The notes under the pieces: model-generated
What the model was told of the DNA's origin: nothing
What the model saw: the letters and a program-made list of their open reading frames with translations, nothing else
Databases searched by the model: none
Source: Pseudomonadota bacterium
GTDB taxonomy: Bacteria > Pseudomonadota > Gammaproteobacteria > Burkholderiales > Burkholderiaceae_C
NCBI GenBank assembly: GCA_029779845.1
Contig: JAKOZT010000098.1
Location: 22,725-86,724, forward strand
Length of the DNA: 64,000 bases
Direction: 5' to 3'
Translations under genes and position numbers: made by a program
In this document: piece after piece, positions 18,251-28,188 of the stretch
How the letters are laid out: each line of letters begins with the position of its first letter
Position numbering within the stretch: position 1 is the stretch's first letter

Positions 18251-19399
18251 ATGATTGCTGTGTTGCTGATCGTGGGTTTCGGCGTGTCTCTCGTCGCCAC
18301 CCTCTACGCGGTGCGCTCTGCGCGGGGCCATGCTCACATCACCGGCGATCACGATCTGTCAGGGCCGCAGAAATTCCACCACAGGCCGGTGCCTCGCATC
18401 GGCGGGCTCGGCATCTTCGTTGGGTTTCTCGCGTCCGCGGTGGTGCTTGCCTGGAGACAGCCGGATCATCGGCAGTCGCTACTGTTCATCGTGCTCAGCG
18501 CGCTGCCGGCCCTGGCATCGGGGCTGCTCGAGGATTTGACCAAGCGAGTCAGTGCGTCCAAGCGCCTCGTGGCTACAGCTGTGTCCGCCGCATTGGGGGC
18601 GTGGCTGCTCGACGCGGCTGTTTCGCGCATCGGAGTGCCCTGGGTGGACTCCCTGTTGGCGGTGCCCCTCGTGGCGGCAGCCTTTGCAGTGTTTGCCGTC
18701 TCGGGGGTTGCGAACAGCGTGAACATCATCGACGGCATGAACGGGCTGGCGTCGATGTGCGCGGTGCTGATGCTCGCCGGGTTGGGCTATGTGGCCAACG
18801 AAGCGGGCGATGCGCTCATCGTGGCGATCGCGGTGATGACAATCGGTGCCACGCTGGGCTTCTTCCTGTGGAACTATCCCAACGGGCTGATCTTCCTGGG
18901 CGACGGCGGTGCCTACTTCCTCGGTTTTATCGTCGCCGAACTGGGCATCCTCCTCGTGCACCGCAACCCGGAGGTTTCGCCGTTCTGCCCGTTGCTGCTG
19001 TGCGCCTACCCGATCGTGGAAACCGTCTTCTCGATGTATCGCCGCAAGGTCGTTCGAGGGCGGGCCGTGGCGATGCCCGATGGCATCCATCTGCACAGCC
19101 TGATCTACCGGCGGCTGATGCGCTGGGCAATTGGCAGCAAGGATGCGGCCATCCTGACGCGCCGCAACTCGGCGACCGCTCCCTACCTCTGGATCTTGTG
19201 CGCGAGTTGTGTCGTACCGGCTCTGTTCTGGTGGGACAGTACACCGGTCATGCTGGTCAGCTTCGCGGTGTTCTGCGGCCTGTACGTCAGGCTCTATGCG
19301 CGCATCGTGCGCTTCCGAACGCCACGTGTCCTGGTGCGGAGCGCCCAGCCCGAGATCTACGCCGACGTACTGCCCGACTCGACGAAGCGGCGAACCTGA
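18251..19399 (+). CDS. WecA/MraY-family undecaprenyl-phosphate glycosylphosphotransferase
   Basis: A 382-residue polytopic transferase with about 10-11 helices. The family signatures are SVNIIDGMNGLASM (Mg/nucleotide-binding DGMNGL), LIFLGDGGAYFLGF, and the cytoplasmic histidine motif DGIHLHSLIYRR. The early PQKFHHRPVPRIGGLGIFVG is also diagnostic. It links a UDP-HexNAc phosphosugar to undecaprenyl phosphate to start lipid-linked glycan synthesis. It is divergent from wza and convergent with rfbC (6-nt gap). It is the second initiating transferase in the locus besides the PglC-type enzyme at 6310. A TAAAAT at 18239-18244 is too close to the ATG for a normal leader. Confidence 0.93.
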   Translation: MIAVLLIVGFGVSLVATLYAVRSARGHAHITGDHDLSGPQKFHHRPVPRIGGLGIFVGFLASAVVLAWRQPDHRQSLLFIVLSALPALASGLLEDLTKRVSASKRLVATAVSAALGAWLLDAAVSRIGVPWVDSLLAVPLVAAAFAVFAVSGVANSVNIIDGMNGLASMCAVLMLAGLGYVANEAGDALIVAIAVMTIGATLGFFLWNYPNGLIFLGDGGAYFLGFIVAELGILLVHRNPEVSPFCPLLLCAYPIVETVFSMYRRKVVRGRAVAMPDGIHLHSLIYRRLMRWAIGSKDAAILTRRNSATAPYLWILCASCVVPALFWWDSTPVMLVSFAVFCGLYVRLYARIVRFRTPRVLVRSAQPEIYADVLPDSTKRRT

Positions 19400-19405
19400 G
19401 CACCG

Positions 19406-19957
19406 CTAGTCGAAATTTGTTGCCGCTGCCAGCACGGGCGCGCTGGCATCCTTGGTCGACAGGGTGGGGGTGATTTCGAGTGGCGGCCAGGCAATGCCCA
19501 GCGCAGGATCGGACCACAGAATCGAGCGCTCGTGGTTGGGTGCGTAGTAGTCGGTGGTCTTGTAGAGAAAGTCCGCCGATTCGCTCAGCACCAGAAACCC
19601 GTGCGCCATCCCCTCCGGCAACCACATCTGCCGATGGTTCTCTCCACTCAATTCCACGCCCACCCACTTGCCGAAGGTCGGGCTGCTGCGCCGGATGTCC
19701 ACGGCCGCGTCGAACACCGTTCCCTGTGTCACCCGCACCAGCTTGCCCTGCGCATGCGGCGGCAACTGGTAGTGCAGCCCGCGCAGCACGCCCTTGGCCG
19801 AGCGCGAGTGGTTGTCCTGTACGAATTCGACATGCCGGCCCACCGCCTCGTCGAAGGCCTTCTGGTTGAAGCTCTCGAGGAAGAAGCCGCGCTCGTCGCC
19901 GAAGACCTTGGGCTCGAGGATCAGCACGCCGGCGATCGCGGTGCGTGTCACCTTCAT
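19406..19957 (-). CDS. rfbC: dTDP-4-dehydrorhamnose 3,5-epimerase
   Basis: A 183-residue cupin-fold epimerase of normal RmlC length. Key features are LEPKVFGDERGFFLESFNQ, the catalytic His region GVLRGLHYQLPPHAQGKLVR, and WLPEGMAHGFLVLSE. It converts dTDP-4-keto-6-deoxyglucose to dTDP-4-keto-L-rhamnose, the third step of dTDP-L-rhamnose synthesis. ATG 19957 is chosen; an upstream in-frame ATG lies inside rfbA. It is the last gene of the rfbB-rfbD-manC-rfbA-rfbC operon, one base from the rfbA stop, and converges on the WecA-like gene. Confidence 0.95.
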   Translation of the reverse strand: MKVTRTAIAGVLILEPKVFGDERGFFLESFNQKAFDEAVGRHVEFVQDNHSRSAKGVLRGLHYQLPPHAQGKLVRVTQGTVFDAAVDIRRSSPTFGKWVGVELSGENHRQMWLPEGMAHGFLVLSESADFLYKTTDYYAPNHERSILWSDPALGIAWPPLEITPTLSTKDASAPVLAAATNFD

Positions 19958-19958
19958 C

Positions 19959-20840
19959 TCAGTACACCTGTTCCTTGACGAGCCGCGCAAGGTACTGACC
20001 GTAGCCATTCTTCAACATCGGCTGCGCGAGCTTGTTCAGCTGCTCCGCGTCGATCCAGCGGGCGCGCCAGGCGATTTCTTCGGGGCACGCCACCTTCAGG
20101 CCTTGCCGCTTTTCCAGCGTGGCGATGAACTGGCCGGCTTCCAGCAGGCTGTCGTGCGTGCCGGTGTCGAGCCAGGCGTAGCCGCGGCCCATGATTTCCA
20201 CGTCGAGCTGGCCTTGGCTCAGGTAGCGTGCGTTGACGTCGGTGATCTCCAGCTCGCCGCGCGCGGAGGGCTTGATGCTCGCGGCGATGTCGCACACCTG
20301 CGCGTCGTAGAAGTACAGGCCGGTGACGGCGTAGTTGCTCTTCGGCGCCTTGGGTTTCTCGGCGATGCTAAGCGCGCGCTTGTCGGGTCCGAACTCGACC
20401 ACGCCGTAGCGCTCCGGGTCGGTCACGTGGTAGGCGAACACGGTGGCGCCGCTGGCGCGGCCGGCGGCACTCAGCAGCAGGCGCTGGAAATCGTGGCCGT
20501 AGAAGATGTTGTCGCCCAGCACCAGCGCGCTCGGATGCCCGCCGACGAATTCGCGGCCGAGGACGAAGGCCTGCGCCAGGCCATCGGGGCTGGGCTGCAC
20601 GCAGTAGCGGATGTCCAGGCCCCACTGCGCGCCGTCGCCGAGCAGCGCCTCGAAGCGTGGCGTGTCTTGCGGCGTGCTGATCAGCAGGATCTCGCGGATG
20701 CCGGCCAGCATCAGCGTCGCCAGCGGGTAGTACACCATCGGCTTGTCGTACACCGGCAGCAACTGCTTGCTCATCGCCAGCGTGGCCGGGTGCAGACGGG
20801 TGCCGGAGCCTCCGGCGAGGATGATGCCTTTGCGGTTCAT
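19959..20840 (-). CDS. rfbA: Glucose-1-phosphate thymidylyltransferase
   Basis: A 293-residue nucleotidyltransferase with the N-terminal signature [20 protein letters not shown] and [30 protein letters not shown] and [19 protein letters not shown] follow, typical of RmlA. It makes dTDP-glucose from dTTP and glucose 1-phosphate, the first step of dTDP-L-rhamnose synthesis, and is usually feedback-inhibited by dTDP-rhamnose in this family. Length is standard. It lies 15 nt after manC and one base before rfbC. Confidence 0.97.
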   Translation of the reverse strand: MNRKGIILAGGSGTRLHPATLAMSKQLLPVYDKPMVYYPLATLMLAGIREILLISTPQDTPRFEALLGDGAQWGLDIRYCVQPSPDGLAQAFVLGREFVGGHPSALVLGDNIFYGHDFQRLLLSAAGRASGATVFAYHVTDPERYGVVEFGPDKRALSIAEKPKAPKSNYAVTGLYFYDAQVCDIAASIKPSARGELEITDVNARYLSQGQLDVEIMGRGYAWLDTGTHDSLLEAGQFIATLEKRQGLKVACPEEIAWRARWIDAEQLNKLAQPMLKNGYGQYLARLVKEQVY

Positions 20841-20855
20841 GATCGTGTGTTCCGA

Positions 20856-22304
20856 TCAGGCTCTGCCGTAGGTGTCTTCGAATCGGACGATATCGTCCTC
20901 GCCCAGGTAGTGCCCCGACTGGACCTCGATGATCTCGAGCGGGATCTTCCCCGGATTCGCCAGCCGGTGCTTTATGCCCAGCGGAATGAACGTGCTCTCG
21001 TTCTCGCTGAGGATCACGATCTTCTCACCGCACGTTACTTCCGCCGTACCGCGCACGACGATCCAGTGCTCCGCGCGGTGGTGGTGCATCTGCAGGCTCA
21101 GGCTCGCGCCGGGCTTGACGAGGATGCGTTTGACCTGGAAGCGCGGGCCGCTATCGATGCTGTCGTACCAGCCCCAAGGGCGATGCACCTTGCGGTGCAA
21201 CTCGCGCTCCACGCGGCCGAGGGCATGGAGCTTGGCGATGACGTTCTTGACGTCTTGGCTGCGCGAACGGTCGGCGACCAGCACAGCGTCCGGCGTTTCG
21301 ACGATCACGACGTTTTCGAGCCCGACCACGCCGACCAGGCGGCTGGTCGTATGCATGAGGGAGTTGGAGGTGTCGATGAGCACGGCGTCGCCGACCACGG
21401 CGTTGCCGCGCTCGTCCTTGGGCGAGACCTGCCAGACCGCTTCCCATGCGCCAAGGTCGTTCCAGCCGGCATCCAGGCGAACCATGTGCAGCGGGATGCC
21501 GCTGCCGGCACAGCGCTCCATTACCGCGTAGTCGACGGATTCCGAGGGTACGGCTTCGAATGCCTTGCGATCCGGCCGGACGAAAAAGCCGTCGCGCGTG
21601 CGCGCGGCGAAGGCCTTCGCCGTCGCGCTCGCAATGTCGGGCCTGAAGCGCTCCAGCGCCGCCAGCCACGTCGATGCCTTCAACACGAAAATGCCGCTGT
21701 TCCAGTGGTAGTTGCCGGCGGCGAGGTACTTTTCCGCGGTGGCCTGGTCGGGCTTCTCGACGAAGCGCTCGACGGGCACGACAGTGTCTGAGGCGCGGGC
21801 CTGGATGTAGCCATAGCCGGTCTCGGGTCGCGACGGCTTGATGCCGAGGATGACGATGCCGCCTTGCGCGGCGGTATGCACGGCCTCGCGGCAGGCGGCG
21901 GCGAATGCGGATGCATCAGCGATGCTGTGATCCGCCGGGCTGACGATCAGCACCGGATCGAGGCCCCCCTCGGCTGCCTGCAGGGCCGAGAGCGTGAGGG
22001 CCGGGGCTGTGTTTCTCGGCGCGGGCTCGAGAAGCACGGCCTGCGGGTCGACGGCGAGTTCCCGCAACTGATCGAGCACCAGGAAGCGATGCTCTTCATT
22101 GCCGACGACCAGCGGTGCCTGCACGTCGATGTCGTTGCCGGCCAGGCTGCTCAATCGCTCGATCGCCTCCTGGAACAGCGTCGATGTGCCGGTGAAGGAC
22201 AGGAACTGCTTGGGGAAGCCCGCGCGCGACAGCGGCCACAGCCGCGTGCCGCTGCCGCCGGCCATGATGACCGGGGTGACCGGAATGCTCTTGGTTGTCG
22301 TCAT
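20856..22304 (-). CDS. manC: Mannose-1-phosphate guanylyltransferase / mannose-6-phosphate isomerase
   Basis: A 482-residue bifunctional type II PMI-GMP enzyme. The N-terminal pyrophosphorylase has [20 protein letters not shown] and FVEKPDQATA. The C-terminal cupin isomerase domain has HRPWGWYDSIDSG and LSLQMHHHRAEHWIVVRG, whose histidines bind metal. It supplies GDP-mannose for the polysaccharide. It is embedded between rfbD and rfbA, 16 nt from rfbD and 15 nt from rfbA, so GDP-mannose and dTDP-rhamnose supply are co-transcribed. No phosphomannomutase or GDP-mannose-modifying enzyme is in the window. Confidence 0.96.
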   Translation of the reverse strand: MTTTKSIPVTPVIMAGGSGTRLWPLSRAGFPKQFLSFTGTSTLFQEAIERLSSLAGNDIDVQAPLVVGNEEHRFLVLDQLRELAVDPQAVLLEPAPRNTAPALTLSALQAAEGGLDPVLIVSPADHSIADASAFAAACREAVHTAAQGGIVILGIKPSRPETGYGYIQARASDTVVPVERFVEKPDQATAEKYLAAGNYHWNSGIFVLKASTWLAALERFRPDIASATAKAFAARTRDGFFVRPDRKAFEAVPSESVDYAVMERCAGSGIPLHMVRLDAGWNDLGAWEAVWQVSPKDERGNAVVGDAVLIDTSNSLMHTTSRLVGVVGLENVVIVETPDAVLVADRSRSQDVKNVIAKLHALGRVERELHRKVHRPWGWYDSIDSGPRFQVKRILVKPGASLSLQMHHHRAEHWIVVRGTAEVTCGEKIVILSENESTFIPLGIKHRLANPGKIPLEIIEVQSGHYLGEDDIVRFEDTYGRA

Positions 22305-22320
22305 GAAGTGCTTGTCTGCT

Positions 22321-23220
22321 TTATCGCCCTAGGATTTCGGTCAGCATGCGCTCCACGCCCGCGCGCCAGTCCGGCAGCGTCACGCCGAAGCGCTCGCGCA
22401 GCTTGCGTGTATCGAGCCGTGAGTTGAGCGGGCGTTTGGCCGGCGTCGGGAAGGCCGAAGTCGGCACCGCCTCGACCGCGCCTTCGCCCACCTTCAGCGC
22501 CACGCCAGCCGCACGCGCGAAGGCGATCACGTGGCTGGCGTAGCCGTGCCAGCTGGTTTCGCCGGCGGCCACTGTGTGGTAGGTGCCGGCGAGCGATGCA
22601 TCAGCACGCGCGGCGCGGATCATGTGCGCGCTCAGGTCGGCGAGCAGGTCCGCGCCGGTGGGCGCGCCGATCTGGTCGGCGATCACCTTCAGCGCTTCGC
22701 GCTCCTGCGCCAGCTTGAGCATCGTTCGCGCGAAGTTGCCGCCGCGCGCGCCGTAGACCCAGCTGGTGCGCAGCAGCAGGTGGCGGCAGCCGCTGGCGCG
22801 GATCGCCTCTTCGCCTTCCAGCTTGGTCCGGCCGTAGACGTTCAGCGCTCCGGTCGCCGCCTCTTCGTCGCGCGGCGTGCTGCCGCTGCCGTCGAACACG
22901 TAGTCGGTGCTGTAGTGCAGCAGCCAGGCGCCGCGCGCCGCCGCTTCGCGCGCCAGCACGGCGGGGGCCTCGGCGTTGATCGCGCGCGCCAGTTCGGGCT
23001 CGCTCTCGGCCTTGTCGACGGCGGTGTGCGCGGCGGCATTGACGATCACGTCGGGCGCCACCGCCTGCACGGTGGCGGCGAGCGATTCGGGCTTGGAGAA
23101 GTCGGCCTTCAGCGGCCCGGGGCTGTCGAAATCCAGCGCGACCACCTCGCCCAGCGGCGCCAGCGAGCGCTGCAGCTCCCAGCCCACCTGGCCGTTCTTG
23201 CCCAGCAGCAGGATCTTCAT
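22321..23220 (-). CDS. rfbD: dTDP-4-dehydrorhamnose reductase
   Basis: A 299-residue short-chain dehydrogenase-type reductase with MKILLLGKNGQVGWELQRSL (NADPH-binding GxxGxxG). The VIVNAAAHTAVDKAESEPE and catalytic YSTDYVFDG...YGRTKLEGE (Tyr and Lys) motifs are typical of RmlD. It performs the last step to dTDP-L-rhamnose. ATG 23220 lies 12 nt after the rfbB stop, in the same leftward operon. The length matches the family. Confidence 0.96.
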   Translation of the reverse strand: MKILLLGKNGQVGWELQRSLAPLGEVVALDFDSPGPLKADFSKPESLAATVQAVAPDVIVNAAAHTAVDKAESEPELARAINAEAPAVLAREAAARGAWLLHYSTDYVFDGSGSTPRDEEAATGALNVYGRTKLEGEEAIRASGCRHLLLRTSWVYGARGGNFARTMLKLAQEREALKVIADQIGAPTGADLLADLSAHMIRAARADASLAGTYHTVAAGETSWHGYASHVIAFARAAGVALKVGEGAVEAVPTSAFPTPAKRPLNSRLDTRKLRERFGVTLPDWRAGVERMLTEILGR

Positions 23221-23232
23221 GCGCGGCCCCGG

Positions 23233-24291
23233 CTAGCGCGCGGCGTAGTTGGTCGCCACCCAGTCGCGGTAGCTGCCGCTTTGCACATGCGCCACCCACT
23301 CGGCGTTGTCCAGGTACCAGCGCACCGTCTTGCGGATGCCGCTCTCGAAGGTTTCGGCCGGGCGCCAGCCGAGTTCGCGCTCGATCTTGCGCGCGTCGAT
23401 CGCGTAGCGGCGGTCGTGGCCGGGGCGGTCGGTCACGTGGGTGATCAGGCGCGCATACGAGCCGGCCGCGTCGGGCTTCATTTCGTCGAGCAGCGCGCAG
23501 ATGCTGCGCACGATCTGAATGTTGGGGCGCTCGTTCCAGCCGCCGACGTTGTAGGTCTCGCCGACGCGGCCGTGGGCCAATACGGTGCGGATCGCCGCGG
23601 CGTGGTCCTTCACGTACAGCCAGTCGCGCACCTGCATGCCGTCTCCGTACACCGGCAGCGGCTTGCCCGCCAGCGCGTTGACGATCATCAGCGGGATCAG
23701 CTTTTCGGGGAAGTGGTAAGGCCCGTAGTTGTTCGAGCAGTTCGTCGTCAGCACCGGCAGGCCGTAGGTGTGGTGCCAGGCGCGCACGAGGTGGTCGCTG
23801 GCCGCCTTGCTGGCCGAGTAGGGGCTGTTCGGCTCGTAGGTGTTCTGTTCGGTGAAGGCCGGGTCGTCGGCTTTCAGCGCGCCGTACACCTCGTCGGTCG
23901 AGACATGGTGGAAGCGGAACGCCTCCTTCTCGCCGGCCGGCAGCGCCGCCCAGTGCGCGCGCACCGCTTCGAGCAGCGTGTAGGTGCCCTCGATGTTCGT
24001 CTTGATGAAGGCGCCTGGGCCGTGGATGCTGCGGTCGACGTGGCTCTCGGCGGCGAAGTGGATCACCGCGCGCGGGCGGTGTTCGGCGAGCAGGCGGTCC
24101 AGCAGCGCGCGGTCACCGATGTCACCCTTGACGAACACGTGGCGCGCATCGCCTTGCAGCGACTTCAGGCTCTCGAGGTTGCCGGCGTAGGTCAGCGCAT
24201 CGAGATTGAGCACCGGCTCGCCGGTGGCGGCGATCCAGTCGAGCACGAAATTGGCGCCGATGAAGCCGGCGCCGCCGGTGACGAGGATCAT
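23233..24291 (-). CDS. rfbB: dTDP-glucose 4,6-dehydratase
   Basis: A 352-residue extended SDR enzyme with [20 protein letters not shown] (NAD-binding GxxGxxG). The [20 protein letters not shown] segment and the catalytic [15 protein letters not shown] (YxxxK) follow. It produces dTDP-4-keto-6-deoxyglucose, the second step of the rhamnose pathway. It is the first gene of the leftward rfbB-rfbD-manC-rfbA-rfbC operon and is divergent from rhlE. A TAGAAT (minus strand, 24328-24333) about 40 nt upstream is a plausible -10 element, with no clear -35. Confidence 0.97.
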   Translation of the reverse strand: MILVTGGAGFIGANFVLDWIAATGEPVLNLDALTYAGNLESLKSLQGDARHVFVKGDIGDRALLDRLLAEHRPRAVIHFAAESHVDRSIHGPGAFIKTNIEGTYTLLEAVRAHWAALPAGEKEAFRFHHVSTDEVYGALKADDPAFTEQNTYEPNSPYSASKAASDHLVRAWHHTYGLPVLTTNCSNNYGPYHFPEKLIPLMIVNALAGKPLPVYGDGMQVRDWLYVKDHAAAIRTVLAHGRVGETYNVGGWNERPNIQIVRSICALLDEMKPDAAGSYARLITHVTDRPGHDRRYAIDARKIERELGWRPAETFESGIRKTVRWYLDNAEWVAHVQSGSYRDWVATNYAAR

Positions 24292-24388
24292 GACGAGCGT
24301 GTCCGCAGGGATGGCAGGGAACCGAAGATTCTAGGGTGACCTCCGGGTGTTCCCGGAGCGCGGCGGCCCCAGGGGCGATAATCGCGGC

Positions 24389-25871
<1,483 letters not shown>

Positions 25872-25876
<5 letters not shown>

Positions 25877-25890
25877 GCATCGCGCTCAGG
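25872..25890. terminator. Short palindrome spanning both convergent stop codons (possible bidirectional terminator)
   Basis: CCTGAGC (25872-25878) and GCTCAGG (25884-25890) form a 7-bp stem with a 5-nt loop in the 9-nt gap between rhlE and the RsmI-like gene. Each arm contains one of the two TGA stops. There is no U-tract on either strand, so intrinsic termination would be weak; a role as a 3'-end stabiliser is equally possible. Confidence 0.4.
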
Positions 25891-26656
25891 CGGCGAGAAA
25901 GGCGAACACCGCCGGGCGGTCGGCCGGCAGCGCGCCGCGTTCGGCGCGCCAGCGCGCCACCGTGTCGCTGCGCGTGAAGGCGCCGGGTGCGCTCAGGCCG
26001 CAGCTCACCGACAGCCGCGTGGCGGGTTGCAGATGCGCCAGCAGCGCATCGAGCAGCGCGGCGTTGCGATAGGGCGTCTCGATCAGCAACTGCGTCTGGT
26101 TCGCGCGGCGAGACAGCGCCTCCAGCTCGCGCACCCGTGTGGCGCGCTCGGCGGCCTCCACCGGCAGGTAGCCGGCGAAGGCGAAGCTCTGGCCGTTCAG
26201 CCCGCTCGCGGCCAGCGCCAGCAGCAGCGAGCTGGCGCCGGGCAGGGCGACGACGGCAATGCCGGCCGCGTGCGCCGCCTGCACCAGCGCCGCGCCGGGG
26301 TCGGCCACCGCGGGCAGGCCGGCTTCGGAGATCAGGCCGAGGTCGTGGCCGGTGCGCAGCGGGGCGAGCAACGGGTTGAGGTCGGGTGCGGCGGCTTGCT
26401 TCGCGCCCTTGGGCGCGCGCGGCAATTCGACGATCGCGATCTGTTGCAGCGGCTGCGCGAGCGGCACGATGGCGTTGACACGCTTGAGAAAGGCACGCGC
26501 GCTGCGTGCGTTCTCCGCCACCCAGTGATCGAGCCGCGCCGCGATGCGCAGCACGCCCACCGGCAGCAGCTCATCGAGCGGCGTGGCATCGGCGCCTTCG
26601 ATGCCGAAGTCCAGCGGGCTCGGCACGAGATAGAGCGTGCCGGCTTTCGAACTCAT
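25886..26656 (-). CDS. RsmI-like tetrapyrrole-methylase family SAM-dependent methyltransferase
   Basis: A 256-residue member of the tetrapyrrole-methylase superfamily. The N-terminus GTLYLVPSPLDFG and the central GLISEAGLPAVADPGAALVQ plus VVALPGASSLLLALAASGLN match the RsmI (16S rRNA C1402 2'-O-methyltransferase) family. It is shorter than E. coli RsmI and may be the RsmI-related paralogue often found next to maf in betaproteobacteria. ATG 26656 overlaps the end of the Maf gene (ATGA). The actual substrate is uncertain; rRNA is the default guess. Confidence 0.85.
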   Translation of the reverse strand: MSSKAGTLYLVPSPLDFGIEGADATPLDELLPVGVLRIAARLDHWVAENARSARAFLKRVNAIVPLAQPLQQIAIVELPRAPKGAKQAAAPDLNPLLAPLRTGHDLGLISEAGLPAVADPGAALVQAAHAAGIAVVALPGASSLLLALAASGLNGQSFAFAGYLPVEAAERATRVRELEALSRRANQTQLLIETPYRNAALLDALLAHLQPATRLSVSCGLSAPGAFTRSDTVARWRAERGALPADRPAVFAFLAA

Positions 26657-27246
26657 GGCCGCAGCGCGTCGATGCCCGCTGCGCGCAGCAGCGCGCTGGT
26701 GCGGATCAGCGGCAGGCCGACCAGCGTGGTCGGGTCGTCGGACTCGATCGCCTCCAGCAGTGCAATGCCCAGCGTCTCGCACTTGGCGCTGCCGGCGCAG
26801 TCGTAGGGCTGCTCGGTGCGCAGGTAGTGCTCGATCTCGTCATCGGACAGCGCGCGAAAGCGCACCGTCACCGGCGCCAGTGCCGCGCCGGCGTAGCCGC
26901 GGGCCGCGCACTGCACCGCTACCGCGGTATGGAACACCACGCTGCGCCCGCGCATCGCGCGCAGTTGAGCCACCGCGCGTTCGTGCGTGCCGGGCTTGCC
27001 GATGGCCTCGCCGTCCAGCTCGGCCACCTGGTCGGAGCCGATCACCACCGCGCGCGGATGCAGTGCAGCCACTGCCGCCGCCTTGGCCGCCGCCAGCCGC
27101 GCGGCCAGCGCCGCGGGCGCTTCGCCGGGGTGCGGCGTCTCGTCGACCTGCGGCGACACCACCTCGAAGGGCAGGCGCAGCCGCTCCAGCAGTTCGCGCC
27201 GGTAGCGCGAGGTGGAGGCGAGGATCAGCGGTGGGCGCGACGTCAT
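26653..27246 (-). CDS. Maf-family nucleotide pyrophosphatase, YceF type
   Basis: A 197-residue Maf protein. LILASTSRYRRELLERLRLP at the N-terminus, the VDETPHPGEAP stretch, VVIGSDQVAELDGEAIGKPG and the CAGSAKCETLG segment match the YceF branch, whose members hydrolyse m7GTP. It is a house-cleaning enzyme. Starts at 27246 (MTSRPP) or 27255 (three residues longer) are both possible. The gene is divergent from yceD and overlaps the RsmI-like gene. Distinguishing YceF from YhdE-type Maf rests on the overall motif pattern. Confidence 0.9.
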   Translation of the reverse strand: MTSRPPLILASTSRYRRELLERLRLPFEVVSPQVDETPHPGEAPAALAARLAAAKAAAVAALHPRAVVIGSDQVAELDGEAIGKPGTHERAVAQLRAMRGRSVVFHTAVAVQCAARGYAGAALAPVTVRFRALSDDEIEHYLRTEQPYDCAGSAKCETLGIALLEAIESDDPTTLVGLPLIRTSALLRAAGIDALRP

Positions 27247-27294
27247 GGCGGGCATTGTCCCATCGCGCCTCGCCCGCCTCGTACACTCGCCGCG

Positions 27295-27852
27295 ATGAAA
27301 CCGCGTGTGCACGATCCGCTGCGCCTCGACGTCGTGGCCTTCGCCAAGGAAGCCGGCCGGCTCGAAGGCCGCTGGCCGCTCGCCGGCTTCGTGCGCCTGG
27401 CCGAGTCGGCGCATGCCGAGTCGCGCCCGGGCGAGGCTGACCAAGTCGCCTGGCAGGCGCAGGGCGAGCAGCGCGCTCAGCGCGGCGGCACGCCGCAGAC
27501 CTGGCTGCACGTCGGCGCGCAGGCACAGGTTCAGCTCGAATGCCAGCGTTGCCTGCAGCCGGTGGCCGTGCCGCTGGCGGTGCAGCGCAGTTTCCTGTTC
27601 GCGCCGGACGAAGCCACCGCCGCCCAGATCGACGCCGACAGCGATGACGACGTGTTGGTGCTCACTCGCGCGCTCGATCTGCACGAGCTGGTGGAAGACG
27701 AGCTGATCCTGGCGCTGCCGCTGGTGCCGCGCCACGACGCCTGCCCCGAGCCGCTGGCGCTGCCGGCCGAACCGGAGGAAGCGCCGGCCGAGCGGCCCAA
27801 CCCCTTCGCGGCCCTGGCGGCGCTCAAGCGCGGCGGGAGCGGCTCGCACTGA
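27295..27852 (+). CDS. yceD: YceD/DUF177 family protein (23S rRNA accumulation protein)
   Basis: A 185-residue acidic protein with the DUF177 core [20 protein letters not shown] (conserved CxRC), [20 protein letters not shown] and a C-terminal [10 protein letters not shown]. Members are encoded upstream of rpmF in most proteobacteria and affect 23S rRNA levels in E. coli and plants. The position just upstream of rpmF is exactly the conserved arrangement. ATG 27295 is the only suitable start. The molecular activity remains poorly defined in the family. Confidence 0.92.
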   Translation: MKPRVHDPLRLDVVAFAKEAGRLEGRWPLAGFVRLAESAHAESRPGEADQVAWQAQGEQRAQRGGTPQTWLHVGAQAQVQLECQRCLQPVAVPLAVQRSFLFAPDEATAAQIDADSDDDVLVLTRALDLHELVEDELILALPLVPRHDACPEPLALPAEPEEAPAERPNPFAALAALKRGGSGSH

Positions 27853-27861
27853 GGACATGGC

Positions 27862-27888
27862 GGCGGGCCAACCCGCCCGTGCTAGAAT
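27862..27888 (+). promoter_or_regulatory. Palindrome plus TAGAAT -10-like element upstream of rpmF
   Basis: GGCGGG-CCAA-CCCGCC (27862-27877) forms a 6-bp perfect inverted repeat, followed 5 nt later by TAGAAT (27883-27888). The second could be a -10 box for an rpmF-plsX-fab transcript, with the palindrome at the -35 position as a possible operator. No consensus -35 is present. Purely motif-based. Confidence 0.3.
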
Positions 27889-27949
27889 CGCCGGCTTTTC
27901 ATCGGGTGCCTTGCCGTTTGGGTTCGCAGGGCCGTCAGGAGAATTCCAC

Positions 27950-28132
27950 ATGGCCGTTCAGCAGAACAAGAAGTCGCCGTCCAAGCGCGGCATGCACCGC
28001 TCGCACAACGCGGTCGCCGTGCCCGGCACCGCGATCGAGCCGACCACCGGCGAGACGCATCTGCGCCACCACATCAGCCCGACCGGCTTCTACCGCGGCC
28101 GCAAGGTCCTGAAGACCAAGGCCGACGCCTGA
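27950..28132 (+). CDS. rpmF: 50S ribosomal protein L32
   Basis: A 60-residue basic ribosomal protein beginning [20 protein letters not shown], the standard L32 signature, and ending [13 protein letters not shown]. It is a component of the large ribosomal subunit. The start ATG at 27950 is preceded by AGGAGAAT, a strong ribosome-binding site. It opens the conserved rpmF-plsX-fab operon that links ribosome and membrane-lipid synthesis. The cysteines of zinc-binding L32 variants are absent, so this is the C-minus form. Confidence 0.97.
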   Translation: MAVQQNKKSPSKRGMHRSHNAVAVPGTAIEPTTGETHLRHHISPTGFYRGRKVLKTKADA

Positions 28133-28188
28133 CACCCGGGTGACGGCGGCGCCGCAGCGCGCCGCCCCCGAGCCGCCTCCGGTCAGAC

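Noticed and set aside
19794..21791. A 665-codon plus-strand frame across rfbC, rfbA and manC
   Set aside because: It spans three well-identified minus-strand genes and their gaps, with no domain or sensible start. It is a shadow.
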